Origin: Thermococcus radiotolerans
GTDB taxonomy: Archaea > Methanobacteriota_B > Thermococci > Thermococcales > Thermococcaceae
Assembly (NCBI RefSeq): GCF_002214565.1
Contig: NZ_CP015106.1
Location: 124,001 to 188,000, forward strand
Direction of reading: 5' to 3'
Length of the DNA stretch: 64,000 bases
Shown: piece after piece, positions 16,272 through 24,683 of the stretch
Layout: each line of letters opens with the position of its first letter
Numbering within the stretch: position 1 is the first letter of the stretch
Notes under the pieces: generated by a model
What the model was told of the DNA's origin: nothing
What the model saw: the letters and a program-made list of their open reading frames with translations, nothing else
Database searches by the model: none
Translations under genes and position numbers: made by a program

Positions 16272-16993
16272 GCCTTCCCCTTTATGTCCGCATCGGTCAC
16301 CAGACCCTTCGCGTAGGGGCACAGCTCCCTCAGCGGACACTCGTTACACTTCGGCCTTATCGGGTTGCATATTCTCTTTCCGTGGTCCACCATCGCGTGG
16401 TTCACGTATATCCACTTCTCGTAGGGAATCAGCTCCGCGAGGTACTCCTCAACCTTCTCGGGCGGAACCCTGGGCGGAGCCAGGCCGAGGCGCTTGCTTA
16501 TCCTGTTCACATGGGTGTCAACGGGTATCGCCTGCCTGCCGAAGCCGTAGGCCAGGACTATGTTGGCGCACTTCCTCCCGATTCCAGGGAGATTCATCAG
16601 CTCCCTAATGTCGTCTGGAACCCTTCCGCCGTACTTTTCGAGGATTATTTGCGACGCCCTCACGATCCACTCGCCCTTGGTCTTCCAGAGGCCGACCCCG
16701 TTCTTTTTCAGGAACTCCTGCATCTCCTCAACCGGCGTGTTGGCTATCCTGTGGATGTCTCCGTATCTCTCAAACAGCCTCTCCCAGACCTTGTAGGTTA
16801 CCTCATCCCTCATGCGCTGCGAGATTATGCAGTGTATCAGCGTTCTGTAGGGGTCGCCGATGAGGAGCTTCTCCCTGGGGTGCGTCTCCATCAGAATCTT
16901 GACGATTCTCTCCGCACGCTTTCTCTTCTCCTCCCAGCTTTCATCGAAGGTGAACTTTTCAAGGCTTAACGAGCCTGATTTTGCTTCCGCCAT
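16253..16993 (-). CDS. nth: Endonuclease III (DNA glycosylase/AP lyase)
   Basis: The 246-residue enzyme removes oxidised pyrimidines and nicks at AP sites in base-excision repair. The helix-hairpin-helix LPGIGRKCANIV (about residues 133-144) contains the catalytic lysine region, the catalytic aspartate lies in PVDTHVNRI (about 158), and the C-terminus has the [4Fe-4S] loop C-x6-C-x2-C-x5-C (CNPIRPKCNECPLRELC). Length is slightly above the usual 210-220 because of extensions at both ends. Its start overlaps the following small gene by 35 bases. GGTGAT precedes the ATG. Confidence 0.95.
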   Translation of the reverse strand: MAEAKSGSLSLEKFTFDESWEEKRKRAERIVKILMETHPREKLLIGDPYRTLIHCIISQRMRDEVTYKVWERLFERYGDIHRIANTPVEEMQEFLKKNGVGLWKTKGEWIVRASQIILEKYGGRVPDDIRELMNLPGIGRKCANIVLAYGFGRQAIPVDTHVNRISKRLGLAPPRVPPEKVEEYLAELIPYEKWIYVNHAMVDHGKRICNPIRPKCNECPLRELCPYAKGLVTDADIKGKAQGSHS

Positions 16994-17390
16994 GGATTAT
17001 CACCACTGTCCCTTTGGAGACCCTAACTCTGTTAAGTTCCTCGAACTCATCGCTATAAATCTTTTGCCCATTGTGGTTCAGAATCAGAACCTTACTTGCA
17101 AGCACAACAACGAACCCCTTTTCAAAGGGGATTACATCCCTCACGGATTCATCGAACTCAAAATCAACGACTTCAACCTCGCCCTGCGAGAACTCTATCC
17201 TAGTACTCCTGTTCACCTTCAGCGGCGAGGGCTCCGCTAGGACGACCTTGAAGCGGAGGGACTTCCCGAGGAGCTCGACTTCGATTTCCTCTCCAGTTCT
17301 GAGTTCCTCCCCGATGAGCTTGCCCTTTATGACCTCGCTGAAATCCGCCGGCAGTTCGGCCTCGAAGAGGGGCTTTAGAACGGCCCTCAT
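16959..17390 (-). CDS. Small beta-rich protein, unknown
   Basis: The 143-residue soluble protein is rich in short strands (GEEIEVELLGKSLRFKVVLAEPSPL; VVIIHGGSKIRLVKP) and has no motif I recognise. The first half (KGKLIGEELRTGEEIEVELL) resembles small beta-barrel or translation-factor-like folds; this is only an impression. I chose the ATG at 17390 because GGTGAT lies just upstream; a longer frame to 17456 would run over the promoter. It is transcribed away from padR across a shared intergenic region and overlaps the start of nth, so the two form an operon. Confidence 0.7.
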   Translation of the reverse strand: MRAVLKPLFEAELPADFSEVIKGKLIGEELRTGEEIEVELLGKSLRFKVVLAEPSPLKVNRSTRIEFSQGEVEVVDFEFDESVRDVIPFEKGFVVVLASKVLILNHNGQKIYSDEFEELNRVRVSKGTVVIIHGGSKIRLVKP

Positions 17391-17453
17391 GGTATCACCA
17401 CTGAATCCTCGAGGTGGTGGGTAATAAGCGTTCCCCACCGCAATCTTTTTAAG

Positions 17454-17475
17454 CAATATATCGTTCGATATATTG
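17454..17475. promoter_or_regulatory. Perfect palindromic operator upstream of padR
   Basis: A 22-bp perfect palindrome with 10-bp arms CAATATATCG and CGATATATTG around TT. It sits after a TATA-like CTTTTTAAG (17445-17453) and just before the TTG start of the PadR gene (17486), so it covers the expected transcription start and would block transcription when bound. PadR proteins are often autorepressors binding such sites; that this is the PadR operator is inferred from position. Confidence 0.7.
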
Positions 17476-17485
17476 GGTGAGATAA

Positions 17486-17950
17486 TTGGAGCGTCCGAGC
17501 TTCAAGGGTTATATGAAGATACTCGTGCTGGACCTCCTCAGGGAGCCAAAGCACGGGTACGGGATAATGTCCGAACTAGAGAACCTCTACGGGATAAAGC
17601 TGAGCGCAGGGACTGTGTATCCGATACTATCCTCACTGAGAAGGAGCGGCCTCATCGAAGTCGCCGGAACGGGGGCGAGGGACAGGAAAACCTACATAAT
17701 AACCGAAAAGGGCCAGACGTACCTAGCGGAGCATGAGGAGGAACTCAGGGAGATAAAGGCGAGAATGCGCGCCTACAAGGCATTCCTCGAGCTGGGAGGC
17801 GACGAGCTGAGGGCGGCATTCAGGGAGCTCTTTGAGTCGATGGATGAACTGACGGACGAGCAGAGGGAGAGGATCAGGGAGCTATTCACAGGCTGCGCGA
17901 GGGAACTCCGGTTGATTCTACTTGGAGGTGGACGGTATGAACGCGATTGA
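17486..17950 (+). CDS. PadR family transcriptional regulator
   Basis: The 154-residue protein has the PadR winged-helix domain: LDLLREPKHGYGIMSELENL, then LSAGTVYPILSSLRRSGLIE (recognition helix and wing) and YIITEKGQTYL. The C-terminal 70 residues are a helical dimerisation region. It starts with TTG at 17486 after GGGTGAG. The ABC transporter ATPase gene begins inside its last codons, so regulator and exporter form one operon, most simply a PadR repressor sensing the compound exported by the ABC-2 system. A perfect palindrome overlies its promoter. Confidence 0.92.
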   Translation: MERPSFKGYMKILVLDLLREPKHGYGIMSELENLYGIKLSAGTVYPILSSLRRSGLIEVAGTGARDRKTYIITEKGQTYLAEHEEELREIKARMRAYKAFLELGGDELRAAFRELFESMDELTDEQRERIRELFTGCARELRLILLGGGRYERD

Positions 17951-18923
17951 GGTTGAGAACCTGGTGAAGAAGTACGGGGATTTTGAAGCCGTTAAAGGAA
18001 TATCGTTCAACGTGAGACAGGGCGAGATATTTGCCTTTCTGGGCCCCAACGGGGCCGGGAAGACCACAACCGTCCACGTCCTCACCACGCTGTTGAAGCC
18101 GACCGCTGGAAGGGCCATAGTTGCTGGTCATGACGTCGTGAAGGAGTCGATAGCGGTTAGGAAGAAGATAGGCATAGTCTTTCAGGACCCGAGCGTTGAT
18201 AGAGAGCTTACCGCATACGAGAACATGCTCATCCACGGCAAGATATACGGCCTGGGTGGAAATGAGCTGAAGGAGAAGATAGAGCGCCTCCTCAAGTTCG
18301 TCGAGCTCTGGGAGTTCAGAAACAGACCTGTCAAGACCTTCTCCGGCGGAATGCAGCGCAGGCTTGAGATAGCCCGCTCGCTGCTCCACGAGCCTGAGAT
18401 CCTCTTCCTCGACGAGCCGACCATAGGCCTCGACCCGCAGACTAGGGCCCACATCTGGGACTACATAAGGGCCATGAAGGAGGAGCACAACATGACGATT
18501 TTCCTCACCACGCACTACATGGACGAGGCGGAGCAGCTGGCCGACAGGATAGCCATAATGGACCACGGAAAGATAATCGCAGAGGGAACGGCGGAGGAGC
18601 TGAAAAAACTCGTGGGCAACGACATAATCTACCTGAAGCTCCAGAGCCCGAAGGAGGAGCTCAAGTGCCTCAAGGCTGACTTCATCAAGGGCTGCAAGAT
18701 GCTCCCGGACGGTAGGATACGGCTTGACGTGGACAACGCCGCCGAAGCCCTGCCAAAGCTCTTTGAGCTGGCGAAGGAAACAGACGTTAGGATTCTCGAG
18801 GTCACCTATCATCGGCCGACGCTCAACGACGTCTTCCTGCATCTGACGGGCAGGGAAATCAGGGACGAAGGCGGCGAGGGGAACGTGGCGAAGATGATAA
18901 TGAAGGCGAGGATGAGGAGGTGA
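17937..18923 (+). CDS. ABC-2 exporter ATP-binding protein (DrrA/NatA-like)
   Basis: The 328-residue ATPase has Walker A GPNGAGKTTT (about residues 37-46), the signature FSGGMQRRLEIA, Walker B ILFLDEPTIGLD and the switch histidine TTHYMDEAEQLA, all intact. The C-terminal 90 residues are of the drug-export DrrA type. I chose the ATG at 17937, preceded by GGAGGTGG, over an in-frame ATG 15 bases earlier. With the permease encoded four bases later it forms an ABC-2 exporter for drugs, lipids or ions; substrate unknown. Confidence 0.94.
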   Translation: MNAIEVENLVKKYGDFEAVKGISFNVRQGEIFAFLGPNGAGKTTTVHVLTTLLKPTAGRAIVAGHDVVKESIAVRKKIGIVFQDPSVDRELTAYENMLIHGKIYGLGGNELKEKIERLLKFVELWEFRNRPVKTFSGGMQRRLEIARSLLHEPEILFLDEPTIGLDPQTRAHIWDYIRAMKEEHNMTIFLTTHYMDEAEQLADRIAIMDHGKIIAEGTAEELKKLVGNDIIYLKLQSPKEELKCLKADFIKGCKMLPDGRIRLDVDNAAEALPKLFELAKETDVRILEVTYHRPTLNDVFLHLTGREIRDEGGEGNVAKMIMKARMRR

Positions 18924-18927
18924 TGGC

Positions 18928-19692
18928 ATGCAGGTCTTTCTCACAATGATATACCGCGAGCTGAAGCGCTTTTCCCGCTCGCGGGCGAGGGTCATCGGGA
19001 GCATAATCAATCCTCTCATCTGGCTCATATTCTTCGGAAAGGGCTGGAGCGGCGTCTTCAACAATCCCATGGCGGCCCCGATATTTGGCGGCGTCGACTA
19101 CATGACTTACCTGGTGCCGGGTATAATCGCCATGACGGTCTTCAACATGAGCTTCATGCAGGGTATAACCATCATCTGGGACAAGCAGTTCGGCTTTCTG
19201 AAGGAGATCCTCGTCGCCCCCGCGAGCAGAACGGAAGCGATACTCGGCAGAATCACCGGTGGCGCTTTGATGGCCATGATACAGGGCGTCATAATCCTGG
19301 CGCTCAGCTTTTTCCTAGCAGACCTCAAGGTGAGCGGAATCCTTCCGGCGCTGGGCCTCAGCTTCCTGGTGGGCCTCGCCATAGCGGGCATGGGGGTTGC
19401 AATAGCCCTCAAGATGAGCAGCATGGAAGGCTTCCAGATGATCGTCATGATGATAATGCTCCCCATGACGTTCCTCAGCGGGGCCTTCTATCCAGTAAAG
19501 ACGATGCCGGAGTGGATGCAGTGGCTGGCCAAGGTGAACCCGCTGACGTACGCGGTGGACGGCTCGCGCTACTACCTCGCTGGAGTCGAGCCGACGTTTG
19601 GAATCGTTACGGACTGGGTCGTTCTCATCGGCCTGGCGGCGCTGTTTGCCGGAATCGCGGCACTGGGCTTCAGGAAGGCGACGATAGACTGA
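18928..19692 (+). CDS. ABC-2 type transporter permease
   Basis: The 254-residue membrane protein has six helices and the ABC-2 permease layout: N-terminal amphipathic TMIYRELKRFSRSRARV, then LVPGIIAMTVFNMSFMQG and the signature LPMTFLSGAFYPVKTMPEWMQWLAKVNPLTYAVDG. It partners the ATPase just upstream and forms the membrane channel of the exporter. It lies in the PadR operon. A small membrane protein gene follows after 11 bases and may belong to the same transcript. Confidence 0.93.
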   Translation: MQVFLTMIYRELKRFSRSRARVIGSIINPLIWLIFFGKGWSGVFNNPMAAPIFGGVDYMTYLVPGIIAMTVFNMSFMQGITIIWDKQFGFLKEILVAPASRTEAILGRITGGALMAMIQGVIILALSFFLADLKVSGILPALGLSFLVGLAIAGMGVAIALKMSSMEGFQMIVMMIMLPMTFLSGAFYPVKTMPEWMQWLAKVNPLTYAVDGSRYYLAGVEPTFGIVTDWVVLIGLAALFAGIAALGFRKATID

Positions 19693-19703
19693 GGGGAGGG
19701 AAG

Positions 19704-20012
19704 ATGAAGAAGCAGATGCTTACAATGCTCTGCGTGGCCCTTGCGGGCCTCATATTCATCCCCACCGTCTTTTTTAACCAGCCGCTCTTTGCCCTGGCGG
19801 GAGCGTTCTTTGACTGGCTCCCCCTCCCGACGGGCTGGATGAAACCCGGAGGGGAGATAAACAGAACCTTCCTCAAACTTCACGTGGCGGTGACGCTCGT
19901 AGCCTACGCGATATTCGTCGGGTGGCTCGTCACGGGAACTGCCACGGTGGGCTTCGCCTTCCTCGAGGTCTGGTGGGTGGCGGTAATCTTCGGCGTGCTG
20001 ATGGGCTACTGA
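19704..20012 (+). CDS. Small membrane protein, unknown
   Basis: The 102-residue protein has three hydrophobic segments (residues 5-30, 60-75, 82-100) with a proline/glycine-rich loop between the first two. No family recognised. GGGGAGGG precedes the ATG at 19704, and only 11 bases separate it from the ABC-2 permease, so it is likely the last gene of the PadR operon and might be a small accessory subunit. That role is a guess from position. Confidence 0.65.
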   Translation: MKKQMLTMLCVALAGLIFIPTVFFNQPLFALAGAFFDWLPLPTGWMKPGGEINRTFLKLHVAVTLVAYAIFVGWLVTGTATVGFAFLEVWWVAVIFGVLMGY

Positions 20013-20072
20013 AGTTTTCATTTCCGGTCGAAATCTTTTTAACTTTTGGACGTTTTAATACTCCGGGGGAAA

Positions 20073-20615
20073 ATGAACGGTGAGGTTCTTCCCGCCATAG
20101 CGCTCGCAGTTGGCGTCCCTTTCTTCGGCATCTACCCAGCCTACCTCTTCCGAAAGGGAGGGCTCTCGCTGGAATCCCTGCTGGTCTACCTGGCCTTCAC
20201 GGCATGGGCCGTCATGGTGGCCCTCGGGGCAATCCTTGACAACGGCTTCCTCCTAATCGGTTCCTTCGTTGTCATGCTGCTCACCGCCGGACTCGCGATT
20301 GCGTTCCGACGGGAGATGCTGAGGGACGCCTACTCGGTGGAAGTTTCTCCAGGTGAACAGCTCAGACTCCGCTGGCTGGTGGCGCTTAATCCATCGTTTT
20401 GGATATGGCTCGCGTATCGCTACGGGGCAACGCTGGCGGCCATCCTCAACGTCCTCACGACCTATCTTATAGTCCTGGGAACCCTTGCCCTGCTGAATCA
20501 CCTCATCGGCGGCACCTTCCCCCTGAAATCCTTCGCGGTGCTCTATGCGATTATCATGGTTTTTCAGTTCAGGTGTGTGTATAGGAGGCTCTACGAGAAA
20601 ACCGGAATTGACTGA
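20073..20615 (+). CDS. Membrane protein, unknown
   Basis: The 180-residue protein has about six hydrophobic segments and no motif I can name. The ATG at 20073 follows CCGGGGGAA; a TATA-like CTTTTTAACTTTTGG (about 20033-20047) lies upstream, giving it its own promoter after the ABC operon. A longer frame from TTG at 20046 is less likely because it would begin inside the promoter. The segment LRWLVALNPSFWIWLAYRYG recalls conserved loops of small archaeal membrane families, without a firm match. Confidence 0.66.
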   Translation: MNGEVLPAIALAVGVPFFGIYPAYLFRKGGLSLESLLVYLAFTAWAVMVALGAILDNGFLLIGSFVVMLLTAGLAIAFRREMLRDAYSVEVSPGEQLRLRWLVALNPSFWIWLAYRYGATLAAILNVLTTYLIVLGTLALLNHLIGGTFPLKSFAVLYAIIMVFQFRCVYRRLYEKTGID

Positions 20616-20663
20616 ACTCGATAGCCTTAAATCCCGAAGCGCGTAGGAAAGGCCGTGGGTTCG

Positions 20664-21185
20664 ATGGCGGAAGGGGCCGAAGCGGGTGGAGAAGTCTCTA
20701 AACGGGAGGAACTGGAGGAGCTCGAAGAGGCACTGAGCGTAGCCGACCACGTTCATAACATCTTCGTGATGGCGCTCATAGTCTCCACCATAACCTCGGG
20801 GGTTATATGGATCTACGAGAGGGCCTTTCATTCGAAGGCGGTTCCCATTCCCCTCGAGATACAGGCGATGGTGGTTTTCCTCGTGGCCTTCGCCGCGACC
20901 TTCTACATAACAAACGCGAGAAAGATGAGGCACGGCTACGCCATCACCGGGGCCGTTCTGCTGTTCCTGGCCCTCTGGGGCGTTGAAACTGTTCTCAGCA
21001 GGGTCGAATCGGCGGAGGAGAGGATACTGATAGTTTCATCCCTCATCCTTGGAATCATAGGGCACGTTCTCTACTCGAACAGAAAACTGATGGAAAGGGT
21101 CGAGTGGCTCCTGATGCTGCTCCTTGGGGGCATCCTAATCGCCGTGCTCCTCGTCTGGCTGTTCACCCTTCAAGCAGGCCCTTGA
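20664..21185 (+). CDS. Membrane protein with acidic N-terminus, unknown
   Basis: The 173-residue protein begins with a charged coiled region (KREELEELEEALSVADHVHNI) and continues with four or five hydrophobic helices. Unknown family. I prefer the ATG at 20664 to a GTG at 20655. The last 23 bases overlap pgk, which is read on the other strand, so the two genes end into each other. Confidence 0.66.
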   Translation: MAEGAEAGGEVSKREELEELEEALSVADHVHNIFVMALIVSTITSGVIWIYERAFHSKAVPIPLEIQAMVVFLVAFAATFYITNARKMRHGYAITGAVLLFLALWGVETVLSRVESAEERILIVSSLILGIIGHVLYSNRKLMERVEWLLMLLLGGILIAVLLVWLFTLQAGP

Positions 21186-22398
21186 AGCGTTCGTAGCTCT
21201 CCTTGAATGCCTCCAGAACGGGGAGCTTTTCACCGGCGAAGAAGCTCAGCATCGCGCCGCCGCCTGTGGAGACGTGGCTTATGCCCGTTATGTTGTGCTG
21301 GTATATGCTCGCTATCGAGTGGCCTCCCCCGACTATGCTGAAGGCTGGACTCTCTCCTATCGCCCTGAAGACGCCGACGGTGCCCACCGCGAACTCCTCG
21401 CGCTCGAAGACGCCCATCGGGCCGTTTGCGACTATTATCTTCGCTCCCATAAGCACCTCGCGGTATTTCTCAATGGTTCTTGAACCTATGTCAAGTATGG
21501 GATACTCGTCGAACAGCCATTTCTCCTCGCTCAGCAGGTCAACTTCGACACGCTCCCCCTTGTAATCAACGGCGAAATCAACGGGAGTTCTCACGTAGGG
21601 ATAGAACTCGTTGAGTATCTCCTCCGCCCAGTCCACCAGTTCGAGAAGGCTCCTCCTCTCCATGAACTCGAGGTTAGAGTCGCCGAGATGGAAGCCCTTG
21701 GCGAGGGTGAACACGTGACCCACCAGTCCCCCGGTGAGTATGACCTCGGCCCTGCCGTTCCTCAGCACGTTCTCCGCCACGCGGAGGGAGTCGTCAACCT
21801 TCGCACCGCCGAGCACGTAGACCCTCGGCTTCTCCTGGGTCTCGTAGGCTTTTGTGAGGGCCTGGACCTCCCTCTCCATGAGGAAGCCCATTATCATGGG
21901 CTTCAGCCTTGCGAACCCCACCAGGGAGGGCTGGCTCCTGTGGGCGGCGGCGAAGGCATCGTTCACGACGTAATCGATCAGGGGTGCGAGTTTTCTCACG
22001 AAAAACGTCTTCTCGCAATCCTCAATCGGCTTGTATTTGACCTCCTCCGCGGCAAAGCGGAGGTTCTCTAACATAAGGGCCTCGCCGGGCTTTAGGGCTT
22101 GTATCTTCTCGCGGGCGTATTTTCCAAAGATGTCCTCAACGTACTCCACTTCCTGGCCGAGCAACCCGCCCAGTATCTCGGCGTGCTGCTCCGTGGTGAT
22201 GTAGTCCCCCTTGTATGGCTTGCTCTGGTGCGTCCCTATGACGAGTTTGGCCCCGTGCTCGAGGAGGTATATTATCGTCGGGAGAACCGCTCTAAACCTG
22301 GCGTCGCTGATTATCCTTCCGTCCTTGACGGGAGAGTTGAGATCGGCCCTCAGAAACACTGTCCTGTTGTGATAGCTGAAGTCCGTGAGCCTGAACAT
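21163..22398 (-). CDS. pgk: Phosphoglycerate kinase
   Basis: The 411-residue enzyme interconverts 1,3-bisphosphoglycerate + ADP and 3-phosphoglycerate + ATP. N-terminal FLRADLNSPVKDGRI and the basic-patch residues are typical, as are RVYVLGGAKVDDSL and the C-terminal nucleotide loop STGGGAMLSFFAGEKLPVLEA. Thermococcales bypass this step in glycolysis with GAPOR/GAPN, so the enzyme serves gluconeogenesis. Consistent with that, a TGM-like site for the Tgr regulator lies just upstream of the TATA box (22446-22462), the arrangement reported for genes activated under gluconeogenic conditions. Confidence 0.96.
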   Translation of the reverse strand: MFRLTDFSYHNRTVFLRADLNSPVKDGRIISDARFRAVLPTIIYLLEHGAKLVIGTHQSKPYKGDYITTEQHAEILGGLLGQEVEYVEDIFGKYAREKIQALKPGEALMLENLRFAAEEVKYKPIEDCEKTFFVRKLAPLIDYVVNDAFAAAHRSQPSLVGFARLKPMIMGFLMEREVQALTKAYETQEKPRVYVLGGAKVDDSLRVAENVLRNGRAEVILTGGLVGHVFTLAKGFHLGDSNLEFMERRSLLELVDWAEEILNEFYPYVRTPVDFAVDYKGERVEVDLLSEEKWLFDEYPILDIGSRTIEKYREVLMGAKIIVANGPMGVFEREEFAVGTVGVFRAIGESPAFSIVGGGHSIASIYQHNITGISHVSTGGGAMLSFFAGEKLPVLEAFKESYERFKGLLEG

Positions 22399-22445
22399 TC
22401 CATCACCACACCGGTGTTAAATTCCTCCCGTTAAAAACTTATTTT

Positions 22446-22462
22446 GAACACTTCGGGTGATA
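22446..22462 (-). promoter_or_regulatory. Candidate Thermococcales glycolytic motif (TGM) upstream of pgk
   Basis: On the minus strand the sequence TATCAC-CCGAA-GTGTTC fits the Tgr consensus TATCAC-N5-GTGATA with a perfect left half, correct spacer length and four of six matches in the right half. It lies about five bases upstream of the pgk TATA-like AAGTTTTTAA (22431-22440). In the published system sites upstream of TATA activate gluconeogenic genes. Assignment is by match and position only. Confidence 0.6.
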
Positions 22463-22544
22463 ATGAATTTTCGGGGGAAAGAGATTTATAAAATGAGGTT
22501 CAAAAATATTCCAGTGTCTGATTTCGCTTTCATAGGTGAGAATG

Positions 22545-24683
22545 ATGCCGTGGACTCAGGATATAATAATGCTGGCACCTGAGGACGTTCTCATTGAAAA
22601 CGTAATCGAACTGCTCAAGAGAATGGGTTTCAGGGACTACGAAAAGGTCGCGAGCAAGAAGGACTGGGGAATAGACATCGTGGCCATAAGGGACGACCCA
22701 ATAGCCGGTATGGAGAAGCTCGTCATAGCCGTTCACCGGAAGGGACTCGCTTCATCGCGCGACGTCAATGTCTTCGCCGGGCTCGTGGACAAGTATAAGG
22801 CGGACAAGGGGATACTCATCTCGACCGCTGGCTTCACCAAGGACGCCAAGGTTCTCATCTCACGGGAGCACCGGGGAAGGATAATCCCCTGGGATGGTGA
22901 GAAGCTCATCTCGCTCTTCCACAACTATTCGCTTGAGCCGCCGGAGGAGCTCCTCAAGATGGCCGAGAGCGCCAAGAAGGAATCCGAGAAAAAGAGCCCC
23001 CTGAACGAGTTCGAGCTCGATGCTCCCCTCCTCTACGAGTTCTCCGCCCAGGATGTGTTCAAGAAGGTCGCCTCCTTCGCCTCATCCAAGTACCCGATCA
23101 AGCCCTCCGAGATGAGCCTCCAGGCCCTCTCCGTGACGCTCTCCAGCGCCTACATATTCTCCTGGTCCGTTGAGGGAGGAGAGGAGAAGGACAAGGCGGT
23201 GGTGTTCTCGGGGGAGGACATAGTCCTTCGCGCAACCGAGGACAAGAGGCTCAGCGTCCCGGTGACCAAGGCCCTCCTCAACGATGCCTCCTCCATTCAG
23301 GCGACCGAGAGGTACATCGAGGTTCCGATAAGCCCGAGCGAGGCGGTTCTGATACTCAAGGAACGGGCCGCCAGGGAACTGGGCGTCGCCGAGGGAAAGG
23401 TCTCAATCCACGAGCGGAAGAAGGTCTACGTTCCGAAGCTTGCCAAGCTCGACCTCAAGGTTGGTGAGAACACCGCGAAGGCCACCGTTAACCTGGAGAG
23501 CGGCAAGGTCGAGTTCGAGATAAGCCCCCTCCCGGACGACTACTTCGTCGGAAAGACCGAGGAGATAGTCCTCAAGCAGACAGGTGAGGAAGTGCTAGAA
23601 AAGGAGCTGAAGAGGGACAAGGGCAAGGTGAAGATATCCGGTAGAACCAAGAGCTTCTCCTTTGAAATGACCTTCAACGAGTACACCGGGAAGTCCCTCA
23701 GCCTCGAGGCCCTGCTGAGCGACGAGGCGCTGGACGAACTCCTGAGGAAGGCATACCCGAGCGGGAAAGTTATGAACCTCGAGAAGGGCAAGAAGGTTGC
23801 CGTTGCCGACATCCTGCTCGACGACGGCATAGCAGTCCTCGAGGTTGACCTAACCACCGGAAAGCACTCCGAAGTTAGGAAGCTTCCGTCCCCGCAGGAG
23901 GCCTTCAAAAACGCCAAGGAGGTCATAGAGGGCAACTTCCCGCTCAGGGACCTTGAGATGAGCTCTTACCGCGTTCTGGAGCACAAGTACCTCGAACTGA
24001 CCCTTGAGAGCCCCGATGGCAAGGCAGTAGTTAAGGTGGACGGCGCCACGGGCGACGTTCTGGACTACCTCGTCGAGATAACCCCCGAGCGTGCCAAGGA
24101 GCTGGTGGCCGAGAGGTATCCAGACTTTGAGATAACTTCCGTTGAAGGAAAGGAGGCGGAGTACGTACTCAAGGCCGAGAACGAAAGGCACGTGGTTACA
24201 ATAAGGCTCAGCAAGGATGGCAAGCTCGTTGAGGAAGTTGACCGCGTCCTCAGGAAGGAGCTGGCAGAGAAGATAGCCCTGAAGCGCGCGAGGGAGATCG
24301 ACGAGGAGGCCGGTATCGACTCAATCTCCCTGAACGAAAACTGGGAGGTCGAGTTCGCTGGCAAGACGAAGATTGGAACACTAGTTCTCGACAGGGCCAC
24401 AGGGGAGGTTCTCGAGGAGAACGTGCGCTTCACGGAGATGGCGATAGAGGCCATGTACCACGAGCACCTGAGGATGGCCTTTGGAGAGAATGAGCTTAAG
24501 ACCGAGAGGCTGACCCACTACAAGGATAAGGGATACATAACCATCAAGGTCTCCGGCGCCGAGAGGTTCTACTACGCGCGGATAGACACCAGAACGGGGA
24601 AAATAATAAGCGAGGACGCGGCCCCCATGAAGGGAATAACGGCGAAGCTGAAGCAGATTCAGCTGGAGAGCAAATACAAGTGA
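22545..24683 (+). CDS. Mrr-like nuclease domain fused to PepSY-like repeats
   Basis: The 712-residue soluble protein begins with a restriction-endonuclease-like Mrr domain (residues 9-135): VIELLKRMGFRDYEKVASKKDWGIDIVAI leads to Asp44, and LVIAVHRKG puts His64-x-Lys66 where canonical Mrr enzymes have Gln/Glu-x-Lys. The remaining 550 residues form repeated units of the type A-x-E-L-V-A-E-R-Y-P-D-F-E-I-T-S-V-E-G-K, followed by strands and L-x-x-x-T-G-x-V-L-x, resembling PepSY domains, at least five times. No signal peptide or membrane helix is visible. The start is uncertain (GTG 22536, ATG 22542, ATG 22545); the last has the best distance from GGTGAG. It may be a DNA-end or damage-processing protein or a defence nuclease; role unknown. 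Confidence 0.75.
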   Translation: MPWTQDIIMLAPEDVLIENVIELLKRMGFRDYEKVASKKDWGIDIVAIRDDPIAGMEKLVIAVHRKGLASSRDVNVFAGLVDKYKADKGILISTAGFTKDAKVLISREHRGRIIPWDGEKLISLFHNYSLEPPEELLKMAESAKKESEKKSPLNEFELDAPLLYEFSAQDVFKKVASFASSKYPIKPSEMSLQALSVTLSSAYIFSWSVEGGEEKDKAVVFSGEDIVLRATEDKRLSVPVTKALLNDASSIQATERYIEVPISPSEAVLILKERAARELGVAEGKVSIHERKKVYVPKLAKLDLKVGENTAKATVNLESGKVEFEISPLPDDYFVGKTEEIVLKQTGEEVLEKELKRDKGKVKISGRTKSFSFEMTFNEYTGKSLSLEALLSDEALDELLRKAYPSGKVMNLEKGKKVAVADILLDDGIAVLEVDLTTGKHSEVRKLPSPQEAFKNAKEVIEGNFPLRDLEMSSYRVLEHKYLELTLESPDGKAVVKVDGATGDVLDYLVEITPERAKELVAERYPDFEITSVEGKEAEYVLKAENERHVVTIRLSKDGKLVEEVDRVLRKELAEKIALKRAREIDEEAGIDSISLNENWEVEFAGKTKIGTLVLDRATGEVLEENVRFTEMAIEAMYHEHLRMAFGENELKTERLTHYKDKGYITIKVSGAERFYYARIDTRTGKIISEDAAPMKGITAKLKQIQLESKYK

